Below are positions 1 to 11,175 of a DNA stretch of 45,389 nt, in pieces. The notes under the pieces are model-generated. The model made no database searches. It had not been told where the DNA came from and was given only the letters and a program-made list of their open reading frames with translations. Numbering within the stretch: the stretch's first letter is position 1; each line of letters begins with the position of its first letter. This DNA comes from Paraphysomonas bandaiensis. Taxonomy: Eukaryota; Chrysophyceae. A program made the translations under genes and the position numbers. The stretch spans positions 1 through 45,389 of the forward strand of contig CBFFRP010000402.1 of NCBI GenBank assembly GCA_965644295.1, read 5' to 3'.

Positions 1-247
1 TTAGAATATGGACTGTATCCTAGTATATTCAATGTGGTACTTGAAGACAATGTACGAGAATACAGTGAAGTATGGTGATGTGTAGATGCTGTTATGATAT
101 TGAGAAAACTGAAATAGTTTGCTCTTTCAAGATATGTTTAGTAGCGAAAGGTCTACAGAAGTAGTGATTTATGCATGGCACAAAACGAGCTTGTGTTGTT
201 TAACACAATTCGTGTAAACGATATTAATAAATCTATCTAGTCTAACA
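1..247 (+). repeat. 5' LTR of copia element (first 2 bases outside window)
   Basis: Identical base for base to 5162-5408. The complete 3' copy starts at 5160 with TATTAG, directly after a purine tract, and ends with CTAACA, close to the usual copia TGTTAG...CTAACA termini. The LTR is therefore about 249 bp and the window opens two bases inside it. Identity of the two LTRs implies recent insertion or recent gene conversion. Confidence 0.9.
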
Positions 248-274
248 ACTTAATCTCTCTTTGATCTAAGTAAA

Positions 275-3200
275 ATGAGCATTTCCCAACATGGTAGCGA
301 GCGAGGAGGAGAGAAGGAGGATAGAGGAGTAGTTCCTCAGTTCAACGAGACTAACGTTGAACAATGGATTGAGGACTTCGAGACATTCCTTGTGAGGTAG
401 GAACAAAGCGAGGTAGCGGTGGAACTGCCACCTAAGGAGAGCGACTTCGGGGAGCAGCCACTTACGTTGATGGAGGAGAAGGCGTACAGACAGGCTGTGA
501 AGAGGTATTGGAAGGCGAACGCCATAGCTTATTCTTACTGCAGGGATGCGGTGCAGCATTCCCCGAAAGCGCTGCGTAAATTCCATCTTACCCACAAAGC
601 GTTCAAGGCAGAAGGGAGTGGTGTAAACAGGTTCAAAACACATGTAATGATTGATGAGTTGAAGAAGTGTTTTGCTGGAGGGAAGCAAAATAGGATCAGT
701 GACCTCTTAACTCAATATGGTTCTTTCCGTATGCGTCCGGAGGAGACGGCGAAGGACTACGTACTACGGTTCGAACTACTGCTGAAGGAACTACAGGAGC
801 AGCAGCAGGATATCTCGGAGGTATCAAAAACAAGTCGACTACGAGAAGGCTTGCTCAATGAAGAGTATGCTCAACTGAGAGTTGGATTATACTTGATGGA
901 TGATGATGTTAATTATGTAACTGTATCACGTAAGATAGAAGGCTATGATGATACTATGGCTGGGAAGGAAGCGTTGGAGAAGAAGCGTAAAAGAGTGGAG
1001 GAGCTGAACCTGATAGACAGTAAGAAACGATATCGCAGAGAGAGGGATCATCGTAAGAAGAACAACGGTAAGAAGAAGCCGATGAAGAAGGATACAGAGA
1101 TTACAGGGCAGCGACCTGGAAGTGCCGAATATACTGGGTGCAGAAATTGTAAGTCAAAGGAACATCTTGCCATCGATTGTCCAGCATCGAAAAAGAAGTA
1201 CTCGCAAAGCAAGAGCAAGGCTGTGAGGTTTCAAGATGGAAGGAAACCAGACAAAAGACTACTTACAGTTGAAAACATCAGGCGTGGAGAGCCAGCGGAT
1301 TTGTCTGACGAAGACGAAGCAAATATGATCGAGCAACAGGAAGAGTATCACTTGTCATGTAATGTGTATGAGACGAATATATGCAGTAGTGTGCATGAGG
1401 ATATTCACTATACATACATTGATACCTGTTGTTCGTCATCAATGTTTTTGATAAATGATGTGAATATACTTGATAGTCATATGCACACATCAAAGGTTAT
1501 TAATGGTTCGAAAAAAGGGTCAGAGATATGCGTCACGAGTGTAGGTTCCCGTGGAGCATGGAAGAACATTGAGGTATCAAGTCAGATAAATCGGTGTCTT
1601 TGTTCTGGACGGAAGTTGAACGATATGGGATATCGATTTACTGTATGGTATGGTATACAGATATATGACAGAAATACGGATGAGCTGGTGTTGGAGGGAC
1701 CTATGAAGAATGGAATGACTGCTGTGCCAACACAGCAGTTATTGGAGCTTCCAGACGTATCGACATCCAGTGATTCAGAAGTAAATCTCAGTGACCGTAC
1801 GGGTGAGGATGAACTGGAGCTGTTACATAGGAGAGCGGGTCATTTTAACAAGCATGCGTTGGTAGAAGCCCACAAAAGAATGCTAATTATTGGGACTGGA
1901 CTGAAACGAAAACATCTCTCGAAACGTGTTTCCAAAGAACAGTGTCTATGTGATGTATGCGCCAGGGCGAAGATCACCAGAGTAAGTTTTCGGACAAAGG
2001 ATGAGGACTCCGTTCGTCCAAATTTCTCGGCCGATATAGCAGTATACTTAAATTGTCCAGCTCGAGGAGGGGAAATATATGTGCTCAAACTAACACACCA
2101 TGCCAGTCGGATGTTCTGGTCGGAAGGGCTTGTTCATAGGACTGGGTCATCGGTACTGCAGGTTTTCAAGAAGATTTTTGAAGGAGATGTGAAAAGGTAC
2201 AAATTAGAAATGCATCATTACCATGCAGATGGAGCAGGGGAGCTAATATGTGATGAGCTGCGACAATATCTTAGGTCACAGGGTTGCTATCAACATACGT
2301 GGAGCTCTACGGACTCTCCTGAGATGAACGCGATTGAGGAGCGGAAATTCAGGACCTGTGGTGAGATGACATTAGCGATGCTGATTCAGTCAGGATTGCC
2401 TTCACAGTTTTGGCTAGATGCCTACATGGCAGCCAGGTACATATTAATTCGATTGCCTACAAAGACAGCGAAGGGGTATATGTCCCCTCTTGAATTTTTG
2501 ACTGGTGAGGCTCCCAACCTGAAATATCTCAGAGTATGGGGGTGTCGTGCGTATGTCCTCACTACAAAGGCGGATCGACGGAAAGACTGGGACGACAAGG
2601 CCCTTATCGGATATCTGATAGGATATTCAGATGAAAAGGTAGGATATGATGTATATCTACCTGCGACTGATAGGGTCGTCACGTCGGTACATGTATTAAC
2701 TGATGAGTCCATACCGTCACGCTCGGAGAGCTATTTCGCTGAGATAGATGCTCTTCGAGTGAAGGAGGCCGAGAGACCGAAAATTGTGTCTGACTATGCG
2801 GGCTTAGAAGGTACATATCATATTGATGATGAGGATGGTCTTCTCTACAAGACCACGAGAGTAGTAGAACGAAAGGGGGTAATAGTAGCCTATCGATCTC
2901 TGGTAACTGCAGGTCGGAAGCATATCGAGCACCGGGTGCCGATTCACGTCGAGGACGTAGTGCGAATGACTGCAGAAACTCCCGGGAATACCGGATATAT
3001 AGGAAAGGGGGACGCCCTGAGTACTATGCCAGCCAGGGTGCTGGACCAGGGAAGACCTGGAGGGTTACAGGAGAGTCCTGACCCAACCTGTCAGGAGACA
3101 GCTGTGAGGTTGCAGACCTCTGAAGACTATGAGTCTGGGGTTGTGAGCGGGGCTCCTCCCACAACGCACGATGTGCGTGCTCAGGATGAGCAAGGTACGG

Positions 3201-4986
3201 GTTCTTATATACCTCGTCGACCGATTGAACTAGATGGTGATGGTCGGGTCCGACGCAAACGGCTGCAGCGGAGACTGGCAAACGCGTCAGTTTTAGGAGA
3301 GATTAATATGGTTGAAGTACCGGATGCGCATAATATTGATCTTAACCATGCAGAGACAGAAGATATCAAGATACCAAATTCATATGCCGAGGCAGAGAGA
3401 TCTCCACAGTATCAACAATGGAGAAAAGCTCGAATGGTGGAGAAGACATCATTGCTGAAAAGACGTGTCTTGAAGATCGTGAAAATTCCAAGCGGAGTGA
3501 AATTAGTTAGAGCGAAATATGTGCATACGGTGAAGCGAGACATACTAGGGAATATAGTAAAGTACAAGGCTCGGCTAGTGGCATTAGGAAATCTCCAAGA
3601 GAAGAAGGAGGAGGAGCCGTCCACTTTCGCTCCAGTGGTTAAGGGTATAACCATTAGACTAGTGTTAGCGATTGCGTTTATGTTACAGATGCATGTGCAT
3701 CAATTAGATGTATCATCCGCATTTTGCTATGCAGATCTGGAGGATGACGTGTATATGGCACCTCCACCAGATGAGGAATTACTAGCTGGATGGTGTTTTC
3801 AACTAATCAAGGCATTGTATGGACTGCGATCTTCACCGCGACAGTGGAATAAACATATTGACAAGTTTATTAAATCATTGCATTTTACTCCGTGTATTTT
3901 GGATACGTGTTTGTATATGCGATGGAGTAACGGAAAACTGCATTTATTATTGATATATGTTGATGATATCATAATTGCATCCGCTGATCTGACTTACTTG
4001 GAAAGCGTAAAGCGTAGGTTCTGTGAAACATTCGAGATGCATGATCTGGGAGTGTGTAAGCGATTTCTGAACATCAGGATAACCAGAGGAGAAAATTGGT
4101 ATATGTTAGATCAATCTGAGTATGCTAAGAATATTATCAAGAAATTCAGCTCAGTTATGGGAAAGAGTAGTAAGAATAAGGAGGCCCCACTACCTACTAA
4201 TGTTCAGGATCTGTTGGCAGAGGAACGTGAACTTACGGAGGAGCAGAAGCAGTGGGTTGACTCATTTCCGTATCGGCAAATTATTGGAGCAGTGTTGTAT
4301 CTAGCAATGCATACTAGACCTGATCTGGCTTATGCAGTGGGGTTATTGTCTCGATTTAGTAGTTGTCCGACATATGCATCGTGCAAACTGGCGATTCACT
4401 TATTGAAATATTTGCGTGGAACAATTGATGAGGGCATCAGATTCAGTGGGAGTGAGTTCGACTTACATGTGTTCAGTGATTCAGATTGGGCTGGTGATAG
4501 ACTGACTCGGCGATCGACAACAGGATACATTGTGTTCTTATGTGCAGGCGCATTGGCCTGGCAGTCTAAACTACAGACCACAGTTGCAACTTCGAGCATG
4601 GAATCTGAATATATGGCGGAGTATGCGGCTATGCAAGAACTGGTGTGGCTTCGGGGGTGTTCAAGGAGCTCGGGCTCTTAGTTGCGAAGCCGACTCCATT
4701 CTTTATGGATAGCAAGAGTGCGAAAGATCTCTCCGAGAATCCTGTGTATCATAAGAGGTCGAAGCATATAGACATCAAGTATCACTGGGTGAGAGAGCAT
4801 GTAAATGGAAAATTTCCTACGGCAAAGTTGATTCATGTGTCGACGGATGATATGGCGGCTGATATTTTCACGAAGGCATTGTCAACGAAACTTTTCAGTC
4901 GTCATGAGAAAACTATTACCGGGGTTAAGAGAAGTGTGTCAACCAGAGTTGAGGAGCAGCAGAAGAAGCGACCCCGAAGAGGTTAA
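275..4986 (+). pseudogene. copia Gag-Pol polyprotein with one in-frame stop and one frameshift
   Basis: The natural ATG is at 275. The frame meets TAG at 398-400 (codon 42), then runs open from 401 to 4681. In residues counted from codon 419: zinc knuckle CX2CX4HX4C near 241-254; protease motif near 335 reading IDTCC, where DSG/DTG is expected; GAG-pre-integrase H/H/C/C finger around 470-520; integrase core with Asp near 604 (HADGAGE) and Glu in NAIEERKFRT; reverse transcriptase with YVDD (Asp at 1182-1183); and the start of RNase H (FSDSDWAGD, SSMESEY). At the G run 4653-4657 the reading frame shifts, and the RNase H end (DIKYHWVREHV, TDDMAADIFTKAL) continues in another frame to the stop at 4984. 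One missing G would explain it. Whether the lesions are real, sequencing errors or recoding sites cannot be told here. Confidence 0.88.
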
Positions 4987-5159
4987 AGGTGTGTTTTAGT
5001 GGGTGAGAATCCCACATAACTATATATCTAGTTGACTGCTAGTTATATATGTATCTTGATAAGATTTCACATCTATTTTACCTATGAGACTAGTTTATAG
5101 CATGAAGATCACTGTACTCATTGTTGTTTCGTATCACTGCATTCTACATTGAGTGGGAG

Positions 5160-5408
5160 TATTAGAATATGGACTGTATCCTAGTATATTCAATGTGGTA
5201 CTTGAAGACAATGTACGAGAATACAGTGAAGTATGGTGATGTGTAGATGCTGTTATGATATTGAGAAAACTGAAATAGTTTGCTCTTTCAAGATATGTTT
5301 AGTAGCGAAAGGTCTACAGAAGTAGTGATTTATGCATGGCACAAAACGAGCTTGTGTTGTTTAACACAATTCGTGTAAACGATATTAATAAATCTATCTA
5401 GTCTAACA
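5160..5408 (+). repeat. 3' LTR of copia element
   Basis: This is a 249-bp LTR starting TATTAG right after the polypurine tract and ending CTAACA. It is identical to the 5' LTR over the whole part seen in the window. Confidence 0.9.
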
Positions 5409-5760
5409 ACTTAATCTCTCTTTGATCTAAGTAAAATGAGCATTTCCCAACAGATATTAATAAATCTATCTAGTCGTACGACAAATTCTCTCTGAGATCT
5501 AGTTTAGAATGAGCAATTTTCAATATGGTAGTGAGCGAGAAGGAGAAAAGGAGGATAGAGGAGTACTTCCGCAGTTTACCGAGAATAATGTTGAGCAATG
5601 GATCGAGCAGAGTGAAATAGCGGTGGAACCGCCTCCTAAGGAAAGCGACTTCTGGGAGCAGCCACTCACGTTAATGGAGGAGAAGGCTTACAGACAGGCT
5701 GTGAAAAAACACTGGAAGGCGAAATATTACGAGTGAAGAATGAGCAGTTTCCAACAAGGA
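5409..5760 (+). pseudogene. chimeric relic of related copia copies (leader plus gag start)
   Basis: Directly after the 3' LTR, 5409-5452 repeats the 44 bp that follow the 5' LTR, up to the first codons of gag. The sequence then jumps at 5453 to the last 23 bp of a diverged LTR, a different leader, and a gag start at 5509. That frame (75 codons, stop ends at 5736) resembles the intact element's Gag N-terminus, including the shared stretch PLTLMEEKAYRQAV. It lacks the roughly ten codons that hold the amber stop in the complete copy. A third gag start (ATGAGCAGTTTCCAACA) begins at 5740 and ends at once. The arrangement points to recombination between tandem or nested copies. Confidence 0.75.
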
Positions 5761-5973
5761 CAAATCGATGACGCAGTAACTTTTCGCATTTTGATTTGAT
5801 TACTTCAGTGCTAAATCGGAATGTCCATTTATAACACAGGAAATTTTACTAGTAACCACCAATATTTCCGTTGTAACTTAGTTTACTAGCTAATTTAGAA
5901 CAAAAGTCACGAGAATAGATAATGTAGTATCAAATCATCACATCTATACTACAACTGGAACTGGCACCTCCAG

Positions 5974-8695
5974 CTAGCCATCTTCGTTCTTTGGAGCGGT
6001 GGATTCAGCATCCGCAAATACATCTACCGCTGAGGCTGTTCCAAAAGGATCAAAAGTATCACCTATTCCATCAGATAGAGTTAGTGAGAGAGTCACAAAT
6101 GACACAGAAATCTACCCGTTGATGCAGCTTCAGTTGACTTGGAATCAAAACCACTAGTAGAAAAGTCAGCAAATACTTCAGCGGGTCCACTGGAGTCAAA
6201 ACTAGCCTCAAAGGGAGCAGTGGTTGCTGACTCGAAGTCTGCGAACGCAGCATCAAACGTGTTTACCATATCACTTCCCTTTGACGGAAAAGCGAAGTCC
6301 GAGTTTTCGAAGGCATTAAATTGTTCCCCAATACCCTGTTCCGCTGTATTATCCTCTTCATCACTGTCGTCATCACTGCTACTGGACCCAGAAAATTGGT
6401 CACCTGAAGCTTGGTTGTCCATAGCATGTACGAGACGATCGGCAGTATGCTCTAGCTCCTCGTCGTCAGGGGTAGTGGGGTCGATCTCGTCCACCTTTGT
6501 ATTAGCCCACGCTGATCGGTCATTGAGTGCTAGGGCTTCCAGAGCCACATCCATTTGTGATGGCGACTGAACCTTCGGGCTGGAATCCTGCACAGTGTTA
6601 TTACGCACCAACAGAATGCTGTAATAAAATAAACACTCATATGATTACTTAATTACTTACGGGTGTCACATCTACAGCAGCAAAAACGGTTTGCTTTTCG
6701 ATTAGCGCACGCAATTCCTTGCTTTCGAATGCGTCCCACTGCTCGGCTATGTTACACTCCTCCATAACACGTCGCAAGACAGAGGCGCCAGAAGGAATCT
6801 TCTCACTGTCCTGACTATTTATCAATTACACAAAGAAAATATAATACGCATGTATCCATGACAGCAAAACAAATACTAACGTGGTGTGGAGCGCGCTCTT
6901 GGTCTTGTCCTGGCCGTCATTCTCCATCGACATCGCTAGTACGCTGTCCTCTTCCGCCCTCAGAACAGCCGAAAGCGTCTACGCTTAAGTATTAATTGTA
7001 ATAAAACTGCGATGACCTACTGCATTAACCTGTGCAATTGTGATTACGTGTCCAACTATCGGACGTCTGCTGCCAGCAATCAGCTGTCTCGGTGATCTTC
7101 CGTTTCCATCACCGTCAGTACGATCGCCATCCTTGGTGCCTGATTCCTCTCCTACCACCTCCATTACATGTTCAACCAGTCCGCAATCAGATAGAAGGTG
7201 CTTAAGAGTCCTACATACAATACGCGAGTTGAATATATAGTTTTATTGGAGACAGTGTCCTTACCGATCAGTTGCACCACCTTCAATGAGAATTAGTACA
7301 ATACGCTGTACGGATAAATGAAGCAAGGAGTTTAAAGGGTATGCAAACATGAGATCAATACAGGCACGAAATGCCCCTGAAGAACAGAGCGCCTCGTCTA
7401 CGTCATCATTGGCCAGTCTCACAACTGCCTCCACTAATTTTACTAGATGAAGGCCCCTGGGTCCCAGTCGGGTGAACGTCTGATTGCACTGAGCATCAAA
7501 TGTACCACATATAGGCGATGAAGAAGGAGTGGTCCCAGCACAGTGCGCTCTGAGTTGTTCCGCAATCTGCGGCACCACTGGAATGAAGGCCCGGCTAATC
7601 TTCTCAACGCTCTCTGCGATGAGTGCAGAAGTTCGCCCCTCAGCATCTGCACCTTCTTCTCCCTGTTGAGCTCCACCAAATTCGAAAGGGTTCAGAGACT
7701 CACAAAGTCTCGAGACGAGGGACTCAAGTACAGACATGGAGGCCAGACTGATGCTAAGCTCCACAGTGGGTTGATCGGTGTAAGAGGTCGGCTCGGAGTG
7801 CTCCATCGCAACGTAGGAGAGCATCTCAGGCAAATACTTCGAGTCCCGAAGGTTCGTAAGGAACAAGGACTCATGCGGGGAAAGCTGAAGCACAGTAATA
7901 AGTAAATCAGATATGTGAGAGGGAACATCAGGCGATTGCTTCTCCAGCATCCGTTCAAATAGCATGTCACAGGTCTCCTCCTGGTAAGACCAGTCGCACT
8001 GATAGCTTCTGCGTTCCTCCAGGCTCAATGACTCCATATCTTCATTGGAAAAAGGAATGTGAGGAAGCATAATGCGCTGCACAATCTGCATCATTGAGTA
8101 ATTATCTATATGTGTCAGAAACTTTCTTAGCAAGGGCATTCCACCCTTGTTGAGGTATGCCATAACAGGTACTGTCATACGCCGAAAGAGCATCTCCAAG
8201 ATTTTCTCAAAATAGCCCGCCAGATAGTGGTCCAGTGGGGAATCCAACGAAAGGATTGAAAAAAGTCGATCAAAGTACTTCCCCTCAAATTCATTCACTA
8301 GTAGCTCCAGAATTGTGGAAACTTCACAACAAAACACCTCACAACTCGCGTAAGGATACCTGTAATCCAAATAAGAACGAATACAAGGACACACATTCAA
8401 TGTACATACTTATATTTTCTAAGGTCACTGGCATCTTCGTCAGCGGGAGTGATAATATACCCGACTAATTTTTCAATAACCTCTTCAGTTGCAAGGCTGT
8501 AAGAGCATTAGACGAAAGCTGAGATGCATATATACATAATTACAATTCAATGAGACGTCCGTTCCCGGATTTGACTTCCTGAAGAAGCTCATCTTCTTCT
8601 AACAGCTCTTCTAATGTGTATGACTCCTTGTCGAGGATATCATTAACGGGGCTAATGAATGTAAGCATGTTAGCAGTCGTCACAACAAACATCAT
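5974..8695 (-). CDS. SAPS-family protein phosphatase 6 regulatory subunit
   Basis: Regulatory subunit of Sit4/PP6-type phosphatases, expected to be cytoplasmic and to bind the catalytic subunit through its SAPS helical repeats. Exons read on the minus strand: 8695-8544, 8496-8410, 8359-7265, 7210-7030, 6978-6881, 6814-6661, 6587-6116, 6035-5974. They total 2,301 nt, or 766 aa, and every junction keeps frame. Family signatures are the N-terminal ..TLEELLEEDELLQEVK.. and LIEFL segments, then KYPYASCEVFCCEVS and SPLDHYLAGYFEKILEML. The C-terminal third is acidic and Ser/Asp-rich with several F-A-D/F-E motifs, as in PP6R proteins. The first ATG after an in-frame stop is 8695; 8668 is an alternative, or a short upstream exon could exist. 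If the last intron is retained the protein ends at 6093 instead. Confidence 0.88.
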
Positions 8696-9258
8696 ATAGA
8701 AACCTCGCAAAACTTATTCCGCTTATAGACCATATATCTCCCTGTCCCAAGGAGGCAAATAAAGACATTCTCCACACTAATCTGTTCGACGATATATCTT
8801 AGTTGCAACTCATGACCTTCAGTGTGGATTATATTGAGGAAATGCTTGTGTGTTTATGTACAGTATGTATGTATGTGTGTGTAGATGTGTAGACGTGCAT
8901 GCACATGTATATATGGGGGGGGGTGTATGCGTGTGCTCCAGTATTTGTGTGTGAATGGGAAAGACTAGAGAAGGAAGAGTAATTCACACCACCACCAGAA
9001 TACTATGATTTTGGGATTCGTGTTGCTAAAAACCCCTATTTTACTGTATATGAATTTGAAAATTAAAAAAATGCGGCCCAGTGTATACTGCTGTACTCTA
9101 TAGGTATACAACGACACTGTTGTATACAGCGGATTTTTACGTTTCGTTGAGATGTTTGTTGGGTATTGTGATGCATACATACACATATAGATCCGTATAT
9201 AGATGTGTACATATGCATGTTTCTAGACAACGAACTCGCATCACAACAATATCTTGCT
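8696..9258. other. intergenic region with GT/TATG-rich simple sequence
   Basis: No gene is seen. 8845-8960 is a degenerate microsatellite of TG, TATG and a G9 run. The region lies between the divergent PP6-subunit gene (-) and the secreted-protein gene (+), so it presumably holds both promoters. Confidence 0.5.
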
Positions 9259-9268
9259 CTATATATAC
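9259..9268 (+). promoter_or_regulatory. TATA-like box before the secreted-protein gene
   Basis: CTATATATAC lies about 41 bp upstream of the ATG at 9309. This is consistent with a TATA element and a very short 5' leader. Position and composition are the only evidence. Confidence 0.4.
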
Positions 9269-9308
9269 CACTGCTGCCCACTCGTTCCATCACTTACTCT
9301 ATATTGAT

Positions 9309-9737
9309 ATGAAGAGCTATTTTATTGCCGCAGTCCTGTGCGCATCTGCTTGTTTCTTGTCTGTTCAAGGTTGGTTATTTACTATTTAAATTAATTCCTT
9401 CAACTGTGCTGCAGCCGACGGAGAAGTGTGGGTTTGTTCAATTGGAGATGAAAGATTTTTGGGCAAGTATACTTCTGGAAATGAAATGGATGATGCGCCT
9501 ACATACGTGAATGATAATGGGATGGCTTTTTTTCGAAACAATAAATTTTGGTACCTTGGTAGCCTAGAGTCGTGGCCACCTGTGACATATTATCGATGTG
9601 TGGATTATGAAGGGTGCAATGCTAACGAAGTTATTCCACCATCTCCCGGTAAGTGGACTACAAACAAGAAATTTGGAAAAGAACCGACTCCAGTTGTGAG
9701 CATGACTCCCTGTGACCAGGGTAGCGAAGAGTTGTAA
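9309..9737 (+). CDS. small secreted protein, Trp/Tyr-rich domain
   Basis: Two exons, 9309-9369 and 9415-9737, total 384 nt (127 aa); the 45-bp intron is GT-AG and keeps frame. Residues 1-21 are a classic signal peptide: Lys after Met, a hydrophobic core with AAVLCASACFL, and a small residue before the predicted cleavage near VQG/AD. The mature part, about 105 aa, has the look of a short beta-rich module: a V-W-V-C strand, GKY, a Pro-Tyr pair, an FFRNNKFWYLG strand and a W-P-P..YYRC ending. It carries four cysteines (WVCS, YRCV, GCN, PCD), enough for two disulfides. I do not recognise a named family. Secretion is inferred from the signal peptide; the function is unknown. Confidence 0.75.
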
Positions 9738-11175
9738 CTTGCAACCTAATTAATAACATGAAATTCAGTTGTTCGTATTATTATATTTTGTTGTCGTAGT
9801 AACTGTACATGTTGTGTTTAACCTCACTAATGACTGTGCAGCTACTAAGTACATCAGCAAAATGTTCCTCAGCCCCTCAGCTACTTAGTACGTTTGCTGT
9901 TTCTACAAGTCTAACAGTGACACCGCTGCAAAGTGCAAGCTCCTTCAATGATATCAACAATACATACATTGAAATCATATGCAAGGATACACACATGACA
10001 ATGACTGGATAATGGTATTCTAGTAAGCTGTACACGAATTGCCTGCCTTCTGCTTTAGTACAACAGCGGCGAATTCGATTTTGTAATCCATAATTATTGA
10101 TAAACTTTACTATAAGAACTTCTGTAGCATTTTTATTCATTATTAGGTCTCCTTACAAATAGATGTACTGAATCTCGCACGACATTATATTTACATGCTA
10201 CAAGAAGTGCTTAATATACAACACTTGCTATACACTATATAGGCATAGAAGAGGTCCATTCATATCTTAGCGACATCATATGTTCCCATACAATCTACTT
10301 GTACTAGCACAAATAATTTTCAATAGAGCTAGAACATTATTCTTGCAAGGGGATGCCAGAAGTAGTACTAGCATCTACCTAGCTAAATGGCTCAACCTAG
10401 AATTCGTACAAGATCCGGTAAATTTAGAATCCCTCCTTCATACTGCCAGAGATATCATCATACCCCGTTCATCAAATGAACACCCCCTCCGTATTATTGT
10501 ACCACCGTAGCCTGTAAATCACTGGCTGCGGTATGAACGTCTGATAGTTGCGTAGATTCTGTTGGTTGTCCTAGTCGGGATGTTAAGTAAAACGACAGCA
10601 ATACACACTAAATATCGTTCCAATAATATGTGTTCCGTGTTTGACAGCCTCGCTTATACAAGTATTCCAGTTCTATTCCTATCCGATAGATATTCCCACA
10701 CCTCTTCTACTGTATATATAGGGTCTGACCACATCGTCCTGTGTGTTTGCATCCCACTTATTATTCGGTATGCTAATCGCATTCAAGACATGCGCAAGGT
10801 ACTCCATGTTGTGATTGTAGTCCGCTGGGCCCTATGTATTACATTGCCCCGATCTGACCATTTCCTTTAAACTACCTCTCATATCATACAGCGATATCTC
10901 GGTCCTCATATCTACTCTGTGTACTGTATACAGCAGTATATGCAGAGATGTAAAAATCCTCTAAAGCAGAAAAAGAGGGAAAATGCGATAAAATTTGGGG
11001 ATTTTAAGACTCAAGGCTAATATATCTCCAGTGTAGTGTCTGTATTTCGACTGTATTCTCACCTCTTTGTGCGGCGACACTGACATCTTCACCTGCGAGA
11101 GCACACAGCACACAGCACGGGTGTATTAATTAATATCAGGACAAGAGCGACCGAGAGCGGCGATTCACCTCAACA
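9738..11175. other. 1.4-kb intergenic region without a supported gene
   Basis: Short open frames at 10280-10510 and 10562-10870 have no family resemblance, no convincing splice continuation and ordinary noncoding composition, so no gene is called. The last 150 bp before 11176 (GC-richer, with CACAGCAC repeats near 11102) is the likely promoter and leader of the poly(A) polymerase gene. Confidence 0.5.

Larger units (their letters stand above)
1..5408 (+). mobile_element. Ty1/copia LTR retrotransposon, young but disrupted
   Basis: Two identical LTRs (1-247 and 5160-5408) flank about 4.9 kb of internal sequence encoding Gag, protease, integrase, reverse transcriptase and RNase H in copia order (integrase before RT). 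A polypurine tract GAGTGGGAG sits at 5151-5159 directly before the 3' LTR. No convincing primer-binding site complementary to a full tRNA 3' end is visible after the 5' LTR, so a tRNA-fragment primer is possible. The left flank is outside the window, so the target-site duplication cannot be checked. An early amber codon and a frameshift near RNase H make this copy probably non-autonomous. Confidence 0.92.

Noticed and set aside
266-688. Minus-strand ORF of 140 codons over gag
   Set aside because: Shadow of the copia gag frame, with no motif of its own.
6139-6570. Ser-rich plus-strand ORF of 143 codons
   Set aside because: It is the antisense shadow of the acidic Ser/Asp-rich tail of the PP6 subunit, which has splice and family support.
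10280-10870. Two plus-strand ORFs (76 and 102 codons) before the poly(A) polymerase gene
   Set aside because: No family resemblance, no splice links and no sign of conservation visible in the sequence. A lineage-specific gene cannot be fully excluded.
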